DNA of 47,256 nucleotides from Candidatus Neomicrothrix sp. UBA2974 (GTDB lineage: Bacteria > Actinomycetota > Acidimicrobiia > Acidimicrobiales > MedAcidi-G1). The notes under the pieces were generated by a model that worked only from the letters and a program-made list of their open reading frames with translations, was not told the origin of the DNA and did not search any database. The position numbers and the translations under genes are program-made. The stretch spans positions 135,570-182,825 of the forward strand of contig DEAU01000010.1 in the NCBI GenBank assembly GCA_002348705.1, written 5' to 3'. Positions within the stretch are counted from its first letter, which is position 1; every line of letters starts with the position of its first letter. This document shows, piece after piece, positions 8,123-15,990 of this stretch.

Positions 8123-9228
8123 AGGCTGACTTCGCTGCAGTGGCCGCAGATGGCGGGGCACGCACCGGCATCGTGAAGTTGGCTGGCGGGACTTTCCGGA
8201 CGCCATGCTTTATGCCGGTAGGAACCAGGGGTGCCGTTCGACACCTATCGTCAACGGACCTGGCCGATTTGGGTGCTGAGGTTGTCCTTGGCAATACCTA
8301 CCACCTCATGCTTCGACCAGGTGCGGAGGTTGTGCGTGCGCACGGTGGCCTAGCGGCGTTTGCAGGGTGGGACGGCCTGACGCTGACCGATTCTGGTGGA
8401 TATCAGATTTTCTCCTTGCAACCAAAAGTCGATGATGAAGGTGCGACTTTCCGGTCCATCTACGACGGATCAACTCAGATACTGAAGCCTGAGACGGCAG
8501 CCGATATCCAAGCTGACCTAGGGGCCGACATCCAGATGGTGCTAGATGTCTGCCCGGCTCTACCCGCTTCCGACAGTGTCCTGCGTTCGGCGGTCGATCG
8601 CACGGCCGATTGGGCGGCCCGGGGTCGCCGATTCTTTTTGGAACACCCGGATGCAGAGGCTCGCCAGAGCCAGTTTGGAATTGTCCAAGGCGGAACGGAT
8701 CTGGCTTTGCGGATTGAGAGCACTGAGCGGACTCTGGGGGTGGGTTTTGACGGCTACGCGGTTGGTGGCTTGAGCGTCGGTGAGACCCGTGATGAAATGC
8801 TGGAACCGCTGGCGGTTGTGACGGGGCTACTACCGTCGGACCAACCTCGATACTTCATGGGGCTTGGCGATCCAGCAGGTTTGGTTGAGGTGGTGGCGGC
8901 CGGCATAGACATGTTTGACTGCGTTTTGCCCACCCGGCACGCTCGTCACGGCTCCGTTTTCACCATGGATGGACGCCTTAATCTTCGCAATGCCCGATTC
9001 GCTGCAGACGAGGCACCATTGGACCCGGATTTTCCAGAAAGTCCTGCCTTTCGCTGGTCGCGGGCTTACCTCCGGCACCTACTGATGACCGACGAGCCCA
9101 CCGGTCGCCGCCTCCTAACCCTGCACAACCTTGCGTGGCTTCTGGCCTTCGTGGATCGACTTCGGGAGGCCATAGAATCCGGCAACTTTGAAGCATTTCG
9201 GGCCCGCACTTTGCAGGTCTGGGGTTGA
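8119..9228 (+). CDS. tgt: tRNA-guanine transglycosylase, with zinc-binding cysteines absent
   Basis: Bacterial Tgt exchanges guanine 34 of GUN-anticodon tRNAs for preQ1. The 369-residue protein keeps the base-recognition and catalytic elements: DSGGYQIFSL (D91), D143 in VLDVCP, IVQGGT, GGLSVGE, and the nucleophile segment GIDMFDCVLPTR (264/267). The structural zinc site, normally CxCxxC before the SRAYLRHL segment plus a later histidine, reads F305-P-E307-S-P-A310 here, so all three cysteines are gone although spacing is kept; H336 is retained. The DEC motif reads DVC. The enzyme may fold without zinc or have altered activity. It lies directly behind queA (4-base overlap), which argues for a continuing role in queuosine synthesis. 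Confidence 0.93.
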   Translation: MKADFAAVAADGGARTGIVKLAGGTFRTPCFMPVGTRGAVRHLSSTDLADLGAEVVLGNTYHLMLRPGAEVVRAHGGLAAFAGWDGLTLTDSGGYQIFSLQPKVDDEGATFRSIYDGSTQILKPETAADIQADLGADIQMVLDVCPALPASDSVLRSAVDRTADWAARGRRFFLEHPDAEARQSQFGIVQGGTDLALRIESTERTLGVGFDGYAVGGLSVGETRDEMLEPLAVVTGLLPSDQPRYFMGLGDPAGLVEVVAAGIDMFDCVLPTRHARHGSVFTMDGRLNLRNARFAADEAPLDPDFPESPAFRWSRAYLRHLLMTDEPTGRRLLTLHNLAWLLAFVDRLREAIESGNFEAFRARTLQVWG

Positions 9229-9257
9229 TGGACCGTCAGGCGCCGGTTGGTCGGGCG

Positions 9258-9263
9258 TAGGCT
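9258..9263 (+). promoter_or_regulatory. Putative -10 element for yajC-secD-secF
   Basis: TAGGCT, the same hexamer seen before queA and alaS, lies 70 bases upstream of yajC. A start about 7 bases downstream would give a leader of roughly 65 bases containing the inverted repeat at 9278-9309. Confidence 0.4.
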
Positions 9264-9277
9264 CGTCTGGTCCCACG

Positions 9278-9309
9278 GTGGACGGCACTATCGGTTTTGA
9301 TCCGTCCAC
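9278..9309 (+). other. Inverted repeat in the yajC leader
   Basis: GTGGACGG (9278-9285) and CCGTCCAC (9302-9309) form a perfect 8-bp stem around a 16-base loop. No T-tract follows, so it is not a standard terminator of tgt. It ends 24 bases before the yajC start and could be a leader element or a protein-binding palindrome. Confidence 0.45.
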
Positions 9310-9333
9310 TCCCGCTCGACACAGGAGTATTCG

Positions 9334-9672
9334 ATGGCTGGCTTCCTTCCCCTGATTCTCATCTTCGGGCTGATGTATGTCCTGATGATCCGTCCACAAC
9401 AAAAGAAGGCCAAGGAGCAGCAGGCGTTAGTGGCCTCTATATCCGCTGGCGACGAAGTTCTGCTGAACTCGGGTATCTACGGAACGGTCAACGAAGTTGA
9501 TGCTGACGACCCGAACGTTCTGTGGATTGAGGTGTACCAGGGGATCGAACTGAAGGTTCGGCGCGGTGCAGTTGAGCAGCGCCTCAACGCCCCTTTGCCC
9601 ACCGAAGAAGAGGTGGACGAGGACCAACATGAGTTAGATGCGGTCGACGAGGATCATACCGACGGGGACTGA
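9334..9672 (+). CDS. yajC: Preprotein translocase accessory subunit YajC
   Basis: YajC is a small single-pass membrane protein that associates with SecDF and the SecYEG translocon. The 112-residue protein has one N-terminal membrane helix (about 3-19), followed by the family motif MIRPQQKKAKEQQALVASI and the conserved core GDEVLLNSGIYGTVNEVD. The C-terminal tail (about 90-112) is very acidic. The start ATG has the Shine-Dalgarno AGGAG (9323-9327). It precedes secD by 67 bases, the usual yajC-secD-secF order. Confidence 0.95.
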   Translation: MAGFLPLILIFGLMYVLMIRPQQKKAKEQQALVASISAGDEVLLNSGIYGTVNEVDADDPNVLWIEVYQGIELKVRRGAVEQRLNAPLPTEEEVDEDQHELDAVDEDHTDGD

Positions 9673-9739
9673 ACCAACTGTCTTTGACTACCTTTCCCCT
9701 GCCTGAACTGTCGACCTCTCGCCCGATCAAGGAACTTTC

Positions 9740-11251
9740 GTGCCGCGTCGCCAACTCTTCCTGCTTCTCGGCATTGTCGTAATCGGCGTATTCGCATCGG
9801 TGATGACGGTCGTCTGGGGTAATCGGCCCCTGCTCGGCCTTGATCTACAGGGAGGCGTATCGGTTCGACTAGTGGCTACCGAACCAGCGTCTGAGGAGAT
9901 GCTCGATCAGACAGTAGAGATAATCCGCGACCGTATCGACGGCCTCGGGGTGGCTGAGCCAGAGATCTCGAGGACCGAGACCGGCGTCATGGTGTCACTA
10001 CCCGGAGTCGATGATCAAGAGAGGGCTCTCGAGTTGGTGGGCACCACTGCCGAACTTCGGTTTCGGCCGGTCTGCGCCGTTTCCAAGTTGGCGGCGGTTG
10101 ACAGCCCTCCCCTAGGAAAGGCCAGTGGACCGTTCGCCCCGTGTTCCGAGGTCACGTCCGGTTCTGTGGTGCCGGCAGTCGGAGCAGACGGCACGACCCT
10201 TCCAGAAGATGACCAGCCTGAGGACTTCGTTGTCCTAGGCCTTAGAGGTGATTCAGGTGGCCAACGCTATTTGCTGGGTCCGTCGGTGCTTACTGGCGAG
10301 GCGGTGGCTGATGCCAACGCGCTGTTCATCGACTACGAGTGGCAGGTCGGTCTAGAGCTTCATGGCGGTCAGGTAGGAGTTGACGGATTCAATGACGTGG
10401 CCTTCCGATGCTTTTCCGGACAGCCGGCTTGCCCTCGTGTTGAGGGGTCGCCGAATGGCAGGCTTGCAGTCGTGCTTGATGGGCAGGTAGTCACCGCCCC
10501 ATCGATCCGGGCACCACAGTTCAAGGCTGACGCCATCGTCATCTCTGGTGGTTTCCCGAAAGAGGAGGCTGACGACGTGGCCCTGGCGCTCCGGTATGGG
10601 GCACTTCCGGTCGAACTTGAAGCTGAGAACACCCGTGTCGTCTCGGCCACGATCGGCGAGGACTCGTTGCGTGCAGGAGTGATCGCTGGATTGGTCGGCC
10701 TTCTGCTCGTTGCCATCTTCATTGTTAGCTACTACCGAATTCTGGGCCTCGTTGCCCTAGCGAGCCTCGGCATCTCAGGAGCGCTGCTCTGGGCGATCGT
10801 CGCCCATCTGGGCACGCAGTCCGGCTTGGCTCTTACCTTGGCTGGAGTCACCGGTCTGATCGTGGCCATCGGCGTCTCCGTAGATTCCAATGTCGTCTAC
10901 TTCGAGCACCTCAAGGAGGACGTCCGCGATGGTCGGACCGCCCGATCGTCTGTCGACCGAGCCTTCCCGATCGCCTTCTCGACCATCGTGAAGGCCGATG
11001 TGGCATCACTGATCGGCGCTGCCTTGCTTTGGGCGCTGACCGTTGGTGCAGTTCGTGGCTTCGCCCTGTATTTAGGTTTGGCTACCGTCCTCGACTTGGT
11101 GGCTACCTACTTCTTTATGGGTCCGATGGTCCGGCTACTGGCTACAACGAGGTGGTTTGCCGATCATCCGCAGAGGTTTGGGCTTCCCGCCTCCGGAGCG
11201 GTGGCTTCTGCAGCTGGTCGAGCGGCCGACCCTGCTAGGGCGGGCGCATGA
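9740..11251 (+). CDS. secD: Protein translocase subunit SecD
   Basis: SecD is an RND-type membrane protein that, with SecF, uses the proton gradient to pull secreted proteins through SecYEG. The 503-residue protein has an N-terminal membrane helix (about 4-23), the motif LGLDLQGGVSV, the periplasmic P1 region with DRIDGLGVAEPEISRTETG and LPGV, and five further helices in the C-terminal half (about 310-470) with the SecD signatures GVTGLIVAIGVSVDSNV and AFPIAFSTIVKADV. The start is GTG with AAGGA six bases upstream. It overlaps secF by four bases (ATGA). Confidence 0.96.
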   Translation: MPRRQLFLLLGIVVIGVFASVMTVVWGNRPLLGLDLQGGVSVRLVATEPASEEMLDQTVEIIRDRIDGLGVAEPEISRTETGVMVSLPGVDDQERALELVGTTAELRFRPVCAVSKLAAVDSPPLGKASGPFAPCSEVTSGSVVPAVGADGTTLPEDDQPEDFVVLGLRGDSGGQRYLLGPSVLTGEAVADANALFIDYEWQVGLELHGGQVGVDGFNDVAFRCFSGQPACPRVEGSPNGRLAVVLDGQVVTAPSIRAPQFKADAIVISGGFPKEEADDVALALRYGALPVELEAENTRVVSATIGEDSLRAGVIAGLVGLLLVAIFIVSYYRILGLVALASLGISGALLWAIVAHLGTQSGLALTLAGVTGLIVAIGVSVDSNVVYFEHLKEDVRDGRTARSSVDRAFPIAFSTIVKADVASLIGAALLWALTVGAVRGFALYLGLATVLDLVATYFFMGPMVRLLATTRWFADHPQRFGLPASGAVASAAGRAADPARAGA

Positions 11252-12354
11252 AGATGCTAAGTGGCCTCTACAGCGGCGAATCAGCTCTTGATTTCCCCCG
11301 TATGTGGCGTCGGGCAGCCATCGGATCAGCAGCAGCAGTGTTTGTCGGTCTCCTTTCATTCGTCGTGCTGGGCCTGAACCTTGGCCTCGACTTTGAGGGG
11401 GGTACCTCGTACGAGGTGCAGGCTCCGGAAGCGTCGGTTGCTGACGTGAGGTCGGTTCTGGCTGATTTGGATGCAACAGACGCCCGTGTCCAACTGGTGG
11501 GTGATGATCGGGTGCTGGTCCGCTCCGACGTTCAAGATCCTGCCCGGGCAGCTGAATTGAGGGAAGGTCTTGAGGCGGAGCTTGGGGAGGTGATCGCCTT
11601 TGAGCAAGTCGGCCCCACGTGGGGCGACGAAGTTACTGACAAGGCGGTCACAGCCCTGTTGGTCTTTTTTGTGGTGGTGGCCCTGTACATCGCAGTCCGG
11701 CTTGAGTGGAAGATGGCAGTCGGCGCTCTAGTCGCCGTGGCACACGACATTGTGCTCAGTGTCGGCGTCTACTCGGTGTTCCGCTTCGAGATCACCCCGG
11801 CCACGGTTATCGCATTCCTGACCATCATGGGCTACTCGCTGTACGACACGATCGTTGTTTACGACAAAGTGCGGGAGATAGTTGGTCGTCTTGGCCCTAC
11901 TGAGCGCTACACCTATCGCGAACTCATGAACCTTGCCCTGAATCGCGTCGCCATGCGATCGATCAACACCAGCATCACATCGGCCATCCCGGTCGTGTCG
12001 ATGCTCTTGGTGGGTTCTGTGATCATGGGAGCGGCCACGTTGCGGGAATTCGCGGTCGCGTTACTAGTTGGAATCGTGGTCGGGTCGTACTCGTCGCTCT
12101 TCGTAGCCTCGGCGCTGGTTGCTCGCATGAAAGAACGCGAGGATCGTTGGCGCCGGATCGGAGAAAAAGTCCGCAGCCGTGCAGACAGCGGCGGCATTGG
12201 TACACGGGTCATTGACAGAAGTGAGGCGGCTCTGACCGAGGCTCGGTCCACAAAACGAAGGTCGCCTGGTGGCGGACCGGCTCGACGCCGACCGCCGATG
12301 TCGTCGGCAGGAACTAGTGGCGTGCCACCTCGACCCCGCAAGAAGAAGCGCTAA
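11248..12354 (+). CDS. secF: Protein translocase subunit SecF
   Basis: SecF is the partner of SecD. The 368-residue protein has a first membrane helix (about 24-46) followed by GLDFEGGTSYEV, a short extracytoplasmic domain, and five C-terminal helices (about 125-285) with the family motifs AVAHDIVLSVGVY, FLTIMGYSLYDTIVVYDKVRE and LNRVAMRSINTSITS. The tail beyond residue 290 is basic and Pro/Ser-rich, ending PRKKKR, and is probably cytoplasmic. It is the last gene of the yajC-secD-secF unit. Confidence 0.96.
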   Translation: MKMLSGLYSGESALDFPRMWRRAAIGSAAAVFVGLLSFVVLGLNLGLDFEGGTSYEVQAPEASVADVRSVLADLDATDARVQLVGDDRVLVRSDVQDPARAAELREGLEAELGEVIAFEQVGPTWGDEVTDKAVTALLVFFVVVALYIAVRLEWKMAVGALVAVAHDIVLSVGVYSVFRFEITPATVIAFLTIMGYSLYDTIVVYDKVREIVGRLGPTERYTYRELMNLALNRVAMRSINTSITSAIPVVSMLLVGSVIMGAATLREFAVALLVGIVVGSYSSLFVASALVARMKEREDRWRRIGEKVRSRADSGGIGTRVIDRSEAALTEARSTKRRSPGGGPARRRPPMSSAGTSGVPPRPRKKKR

Positions 12355-12361
12355 CCCCCGG

Positions 12362-12386
12362 GGCCTTTAGAGGCCGGCAGTAGCGT
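12362..12386 (+). promoter_or_regulatory. secF-relA junction: short hairpin and relA -10 element
   Basis: GGCCT-TTAG-AGGCC (12362-12375) is a perfect 5-bp hairpin without a T-tract, at most a weak terminator of the secF transcript. TAGCGT (12381-12386) matches the TAnnnT pattern of this window and would start a roughly 40-base leader for relA. Confidence 0.35.
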
Positions 12387-12435
12387 GGGGGGCTATGAGG
12401 AAGTCCAGAGGAGGACCGGTCAGGAGCGTCACACA

Positions 12436-14649
12436 ATGTCGACGATAACCCGGGTGCTGCCATGGAGGCGGCGGCCCCGTCGAGAGGTCGACGAGACGTC
12501 CTCGCTATTGACCACCTTCCGGGATTTCCACCCGGGTGCCGATACCTCGTTGATCGAGAGGGCCTATCGAGTGGCGCTGGACGCCCACGCTGGCCAAACC
12601 CGGAAGTCGGGTGAGCCGTACATCCACCATCCGATGTCGGTGGCCACCATTGTGGCCAGGCAGGGTTTGGACGACGTCACGGTGGCCAGCGCGCTTTTAC
12701 ACGATGCCGTTGAGGACACCTTGGTGAGTCTCGACGATCTCGAGAGCGACTTTGGGGCCGACGTCCGAACGATCGTCGATGGCGTCACGAAACTGGACCG
12801 GCTTAACTTTGACACCAAAGAGGACCAGCAGGCGGCAAGCGTTCGGAAGATGCTGGTTGCACTGGCAAAGGACCTCCGGGTTCTGATCATCAAGCTTGCT
12901 GACCGACTACACAACATGCGAACGTTGGCTGCTCTGCCGGAGTTCAAGCAGCAGCGGGTGGCTCAAGAAACCCTTGATATCTATGCGCCATTAGCCAACC
13001 GCTTGGGGATGCAGGAGGTCAAGGACCAACTGGAGGACCTTGCTCTAGCCACTCTTCATCCGAAGCGCTATAGCCAGATCGACCAGATGGTTCAGGATCG
13101 TTCCCCGGAACGCGACCTCTACCTGGCTCAAGTCATCGGCGAAGTGGAGGCTCGACTCGCCGAGGTCGGAATTGCGGGAAAGGTTGATGGCCGCCCGAAG
13201 CAGTTGTGGAGCATCTACGAGAAGATGATCGTCAAGGGTCGTTCGTTCGACGAGATCCATGACTTGGTCGGAGTGCGGGTGGTGGTTGAAAATGTTCGCG
13301 ACTGCTACGCCGCCTTAGGAACTATCCACGCCACATGGAAGCCAGTTCAGGGCAGGTTCAAGGACTACGTGGCCATGCCCAAATTCAACCTCTACCAGTC
13401 TCTGCACACCACCGTGGTAGGGCCGCAGGGGAAGCAGGTTGAGTTTCAGGTCCGCACGATCGAGATGCACGCCCGAGCCGAACACGGGGTAGCCGCCCAT
13501 TGGGACTACAAGGCGCAATCGCCGTCTGACGAGATGGTTTGGCTGAGCCGAATTGTGGAGTGGCAGGCCGAGACCGAAGATCCCGGAATCTTTATGGCGA
13601 ACCTCAAAACCGACCTCGAACTGGACGAGGTCTACGTCTTTACGCCACGCGGGAAGGTTGTCACACTCCCAGTCGGTGCCACACCTGTCGATTTTGCCTA
13701 CAGCATCCACACCGACGTCGGACATACCTGCGTTGGTGCCAAAGTAGGCGGCAGGCTGGTGCCCCTAGATGCCCCTCTGATTACCGGGGACACGGTCGAG
13801 ATCGTCACTTCTCGTCAGTCGGGAGCCGGTCCGAGCCAGGATTGGCTGAAGTTTGTTGCCACCCATCGCGCGACCAGCAAGATCAAGCAGTGGTACTCGC
13901 AGGAGCGTCGCTCGGATGCCATTGACTCTGGCTACGAGGATTTGGTGGCGGAGCTTCGTCGTTCCGGCCTGCCAGCTCGGGAGATACTCGCCGGGCCGGA
14001 ACTAGTTGAAATCGCTGCGGCGATGAACTACACGGATCTCGATGCCCTTTATGCGGCCATTGGCGAACACCATGTGTCGGCTCGGTCGTTGGTCGGTCGG
14101 TTATCTCGAGCCCTTCGGGTCGACGAGATTGTGGAGCCGGTCATCGAACCGTCTCGACCGCGCCGTCCGCGTCAGGACACGAGTTCGGTCGGGGTCCACG
14201 TCGAGGGCCTTGACGACATAATGGTGCGACTATCGAGATGCTGTACGCCAGTCCCACCCGACGGGATTATCGGCTTCGTCACCCGGGGACGGGGAGTAAG
14301 TGTGCATCGGGCCGACTGCGCGAATGCCGTTTCGCTGGCAGCAGATCAGGTGGATCGACTTATAGATGTGGAGTGGGACGAGGAGTCGGCGGGCTATTTT
14401 GTGGTGTCTATCGTTGTCAAAGCTCTTGACCGTCCGGGTCTGCTCCGTGACGTCAGTGGAGTGCTGGCTGATCATCATGTGAACGTGTTGGCTAATTCGA
14501 CATCGACAAGTGGCTCCGACCGGGTGGCGACCATGCGGTTCGACTTTGAACTCGGAGACCCGGAACACCTAGAGAGTCTCCTGCGCATGCTCCGAAGAAT
14601 CGACTCGATCTACGACGTTCATCGAGCTGTTCCCGGTGGAGGCGACTGA
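12436..14649 (+). CDS. relA: Bifunctional (p)ppGpp synthetase/hydrolase (Rel/RelA/SpoT family)
   Basis: This is the long stringent-response enzyme that makes and degrades (p)ppGpp. The 737-residue protein has an intact HD hydrolase domain (about 64-160: YIHHPMSVA, LLHDAVEDT with H89-D90, KLADRLHNMRTL) and a synthetase domain (about 255-370: SIYEKM, FDEIHDLVGVRV, RFKDYVAMPKFNLYQSLHTT, VEFQVRT, AEHGVAAHW). A TGS domain (about 395-455), a ZFD/helical region with RLSRCCTPVPPDGIIGFVTRG and a C-terminal ACT domain (about 665-737) follow. With an intact HD motif it should be bifunctional. I chose ATG 12436 for its AGGAG (12422-12426); the in-frame GTG at 12385 would add 17 unlikely residues. Confidence 0.95.
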   Translation: MSTITRVLPWRRRPRREVDETSSLLTTFRDFHPGADTSLIERAYRVALDAHAGQTRKSGEPYIHHPMSVATIVARQGLDDVTVASALLHDAVEDTLVSLDDLESDFGADVRTIVDGVTKLDRLNFDTKEDQQAASVRKMLVALAKDLRVLIIKLADRLHNMRTLAALPEFKQQRVAQETLDIYAPLANRLGMQEVKDQLEDLALATLHPKRYSQIDQMVQDRSPERDLYLAQVIGEVEARLAEVGIAGKVDGRPKQLWSIYEKMIVKGRSFDEIHDLVGVRVVVENVRDCYAALGTIHATWKPVQGRFKDYVAMPKFNLYQSLHTTVVGPQGKQVEFQVRTIEMHARAEHGVAAHWDYKAQSPSDEMVWLSRIVEWQAETEDPGIFMANLKTDLELDEVYVFTPRGKVVTLPVGATPVDFAYSIHTDVGHTCVGAKVGGRLVPLDAPLITGDTVEIVTSRQSGAGPSQDWLKFVATHRATSKIKQWYSQERRSDAIDSGYEDLVAELRRSGLPAREILAGPELVEIAAAMNYTDLDALYAAIGEHHVSARSLVGRLSRALRVDEIVEPVIEPSRPRRPRQDTSSVGVHVEGLDDIMVRLSRCCTPVPPDGIIGFVTRGRGVSVHRADCANAVSLAADQVDRLIDVEWDEESAGYFVVSIVVKALDRPGLLRDVSGVLADHHVNVLANSTSTSGSDRVATMRFDFELGDPEHLESLLRMLRRIDSIYDVHRAVPGGGD

Positions 14650-14699
14650 GGTAGCTGCTTCCGGTCGCTGACTTCATCAGGGCGCCGACGGTGCGCCGG

Positions 14700-14705
14700 T
14701 AACCT
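14700..14705 (+). promoter_or_regulatory. -10 element of hisS, leaderless type
   Basis: TAACCT ends 8 bases before the GTG start of hisS and there is no Shine-Dalgarno. A GGCGC/GCGCC hairpin (14681-14697) lies just upstream. Confidence 0.45.
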
Positions 14706-14713
14706 GCATCCTT

Positions 14714-15973
14714 GTGAGCGACCACGCCTTTCGTGCCCCTAAGGGCACGCGCGACGTTCTATGGCCGGATTCGGCGCGGAGGCGTTTTCTGGTGGAGGTC
14801 TTCGCTGAAGTGGTGGGATCGGCCGGCTACCTTGAGGTTGTCCCTCCGATATTTGAGCACATTGAGGTTTTTCAGCGACTTGGTCCAGCCACCGATGTGG
14901 TTCGCAAGGAGATGTACGCGTTTGAGGACAAGGGAGGACGGACGATTGCTCTGCGTCCCGAACAGACAGCTTCAGTTGTTCGGGGTTTTGCTGAGCACCG
15001 GCCGGCCGTCCCATACAAAACTTGGTATGCCGGCCCAAATTTCCGATATGAACGTGCCCAGAAGGGGCGTTTCCGCCAGTTCGATCAGGTAGGAGTAGAA
15101 GTCCTGGGCCCCTACGACCCCCACCTGGACGCCGAGACAATCACGTTGGCTTGGCGTTTCTACGAGCGGCTAGGGCTTCGCCGGGTTACCTTGCTGGTTA
15201 ACTCGCTGGGTAGCGCCGAGGACCGGGGTCGGTATGTAGACGCCCTCCGAGTCCACTTCGAGGAAAATAGGGACGCTCTCAGCGAGGAGTCCCGTGCCAC
15301 GTTGGCCGCAAATCCGATGCGGGTACTGGACTCCAAACGAGAGGCTGATATCGAACTGGTTGATGCCGCGCCCCTCATGCTTGATCATCTGTCGGACGAT
15401 TCTGCTGAACATTTCACTGCTGTCACAGAGGCCCTCGACGCGGTTGGGGTGCCGTACACGGTGAATCCCCGCTTAGTGCGTGGCCTCGACTATTACGTAC
15501 GAACCACCTTTGAGTTTGCCGCCGACGCTCTTGATGCGTCGCAGAATGCCGTGGGTGGGGGCGGCCGCTACGATGGATTAGCCGCCGAGATGGGAGCACC
15601 CGAGACGCCGGGGGTGGGCTTCGCTCTGGGCGTTGACCGCACTCTGCTTGCCTGTGATGCAGAGGGTGTTTTCGCTGCACCGGCCTCGGCCGTCGACGTG
15701 TTTGTGGTTGATGCAACCGACGGGACCGAGGCCGTGGTCCTAACCGACCGACTTCGGTCCGCTGGTCTACGTGTAGACCGAGCTTGGGACGGACGATCTA
15801 TGAAGGCCCAGATGAGGGCTGCCGACAGAAGTGCGGCCGTCTTGGCAGTCATCATCGGCGAGGACGAAAGGGCATCGGGGATGGCAACCGTGCGGGACCT
15901 GCGAGGCGATGGCGGACAAGAGACTGTTGAAATAGGCCAACTGACCGACATTCTGCGAGCGAGGCTCCGTTGA
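14714..15973 (+). CDS. hisS: Histidyl-tRNA synthetase
   Basis: HisRS is a class II synthetase that charges tRNA-His. The 419-residue length is typical. It begins with the family pattern FRAPKGTRDVLWPDSARRR. It contains motif 2 (YKTWYAGPNFRYERAQKGR, RQFDQVGVEVLG), the histidine-specific segments LVRGLDYYVRTTFEF and GGGGRYDGLAAEMG, motif 3 GVGFALGVDR, and a C-terminal anticodon-binding domain (about 325-419). GTG 14714 lies 8 bases after a -10 box. Its stop lies 17 bases before the aspS ATG, the usual hisS-aspS pairing. Confidence 0.96.
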   Translation: MSDHAFRAPKGTRDVLWPDSARRRFLVEVFAEVVGSAGYLEVVPPIFEHIEVFQRLGPATDVVRKEMYAFEDKGGRTIALRPEQTASVVRGFAEHRPAVPYKTWYAGPNFRYERAQKGRFRQFDQVGVEVLGPYDPHLDAETITLAWRFYERLGLRRVTLLVNSLGSAEDRGRYVDALRVHFEENRDALSEESRATLAANPMRVLDSKREADIELVDAAPLMLDHLSDDSAEHFTAVTEALDAVGVPYTVNPRLVRGLDYYVRTTFEFAADALDASQNAVGGGGRYDGLAAEMGAPETPGVGFALGVDRTLLACDAEGVFAAPASAVDVFVVDATDGTEAVVLTDRLRSAGLRVDRAWDGRSMKAQMRAADRSAAVLAVIIGEDERASGMATVRDLRGDGGQETVEIGQLTDILRARLR

Positions 15974-15990
15974 CTGACTACTCCACCACC

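Noticed and set aside
14681..14697. GGCGC/GCGCC hairpin before hisS as a terminator or T-box
   Set aside because: Only 5 bp, no T-tract, and none of the conserved T-box elements are present.
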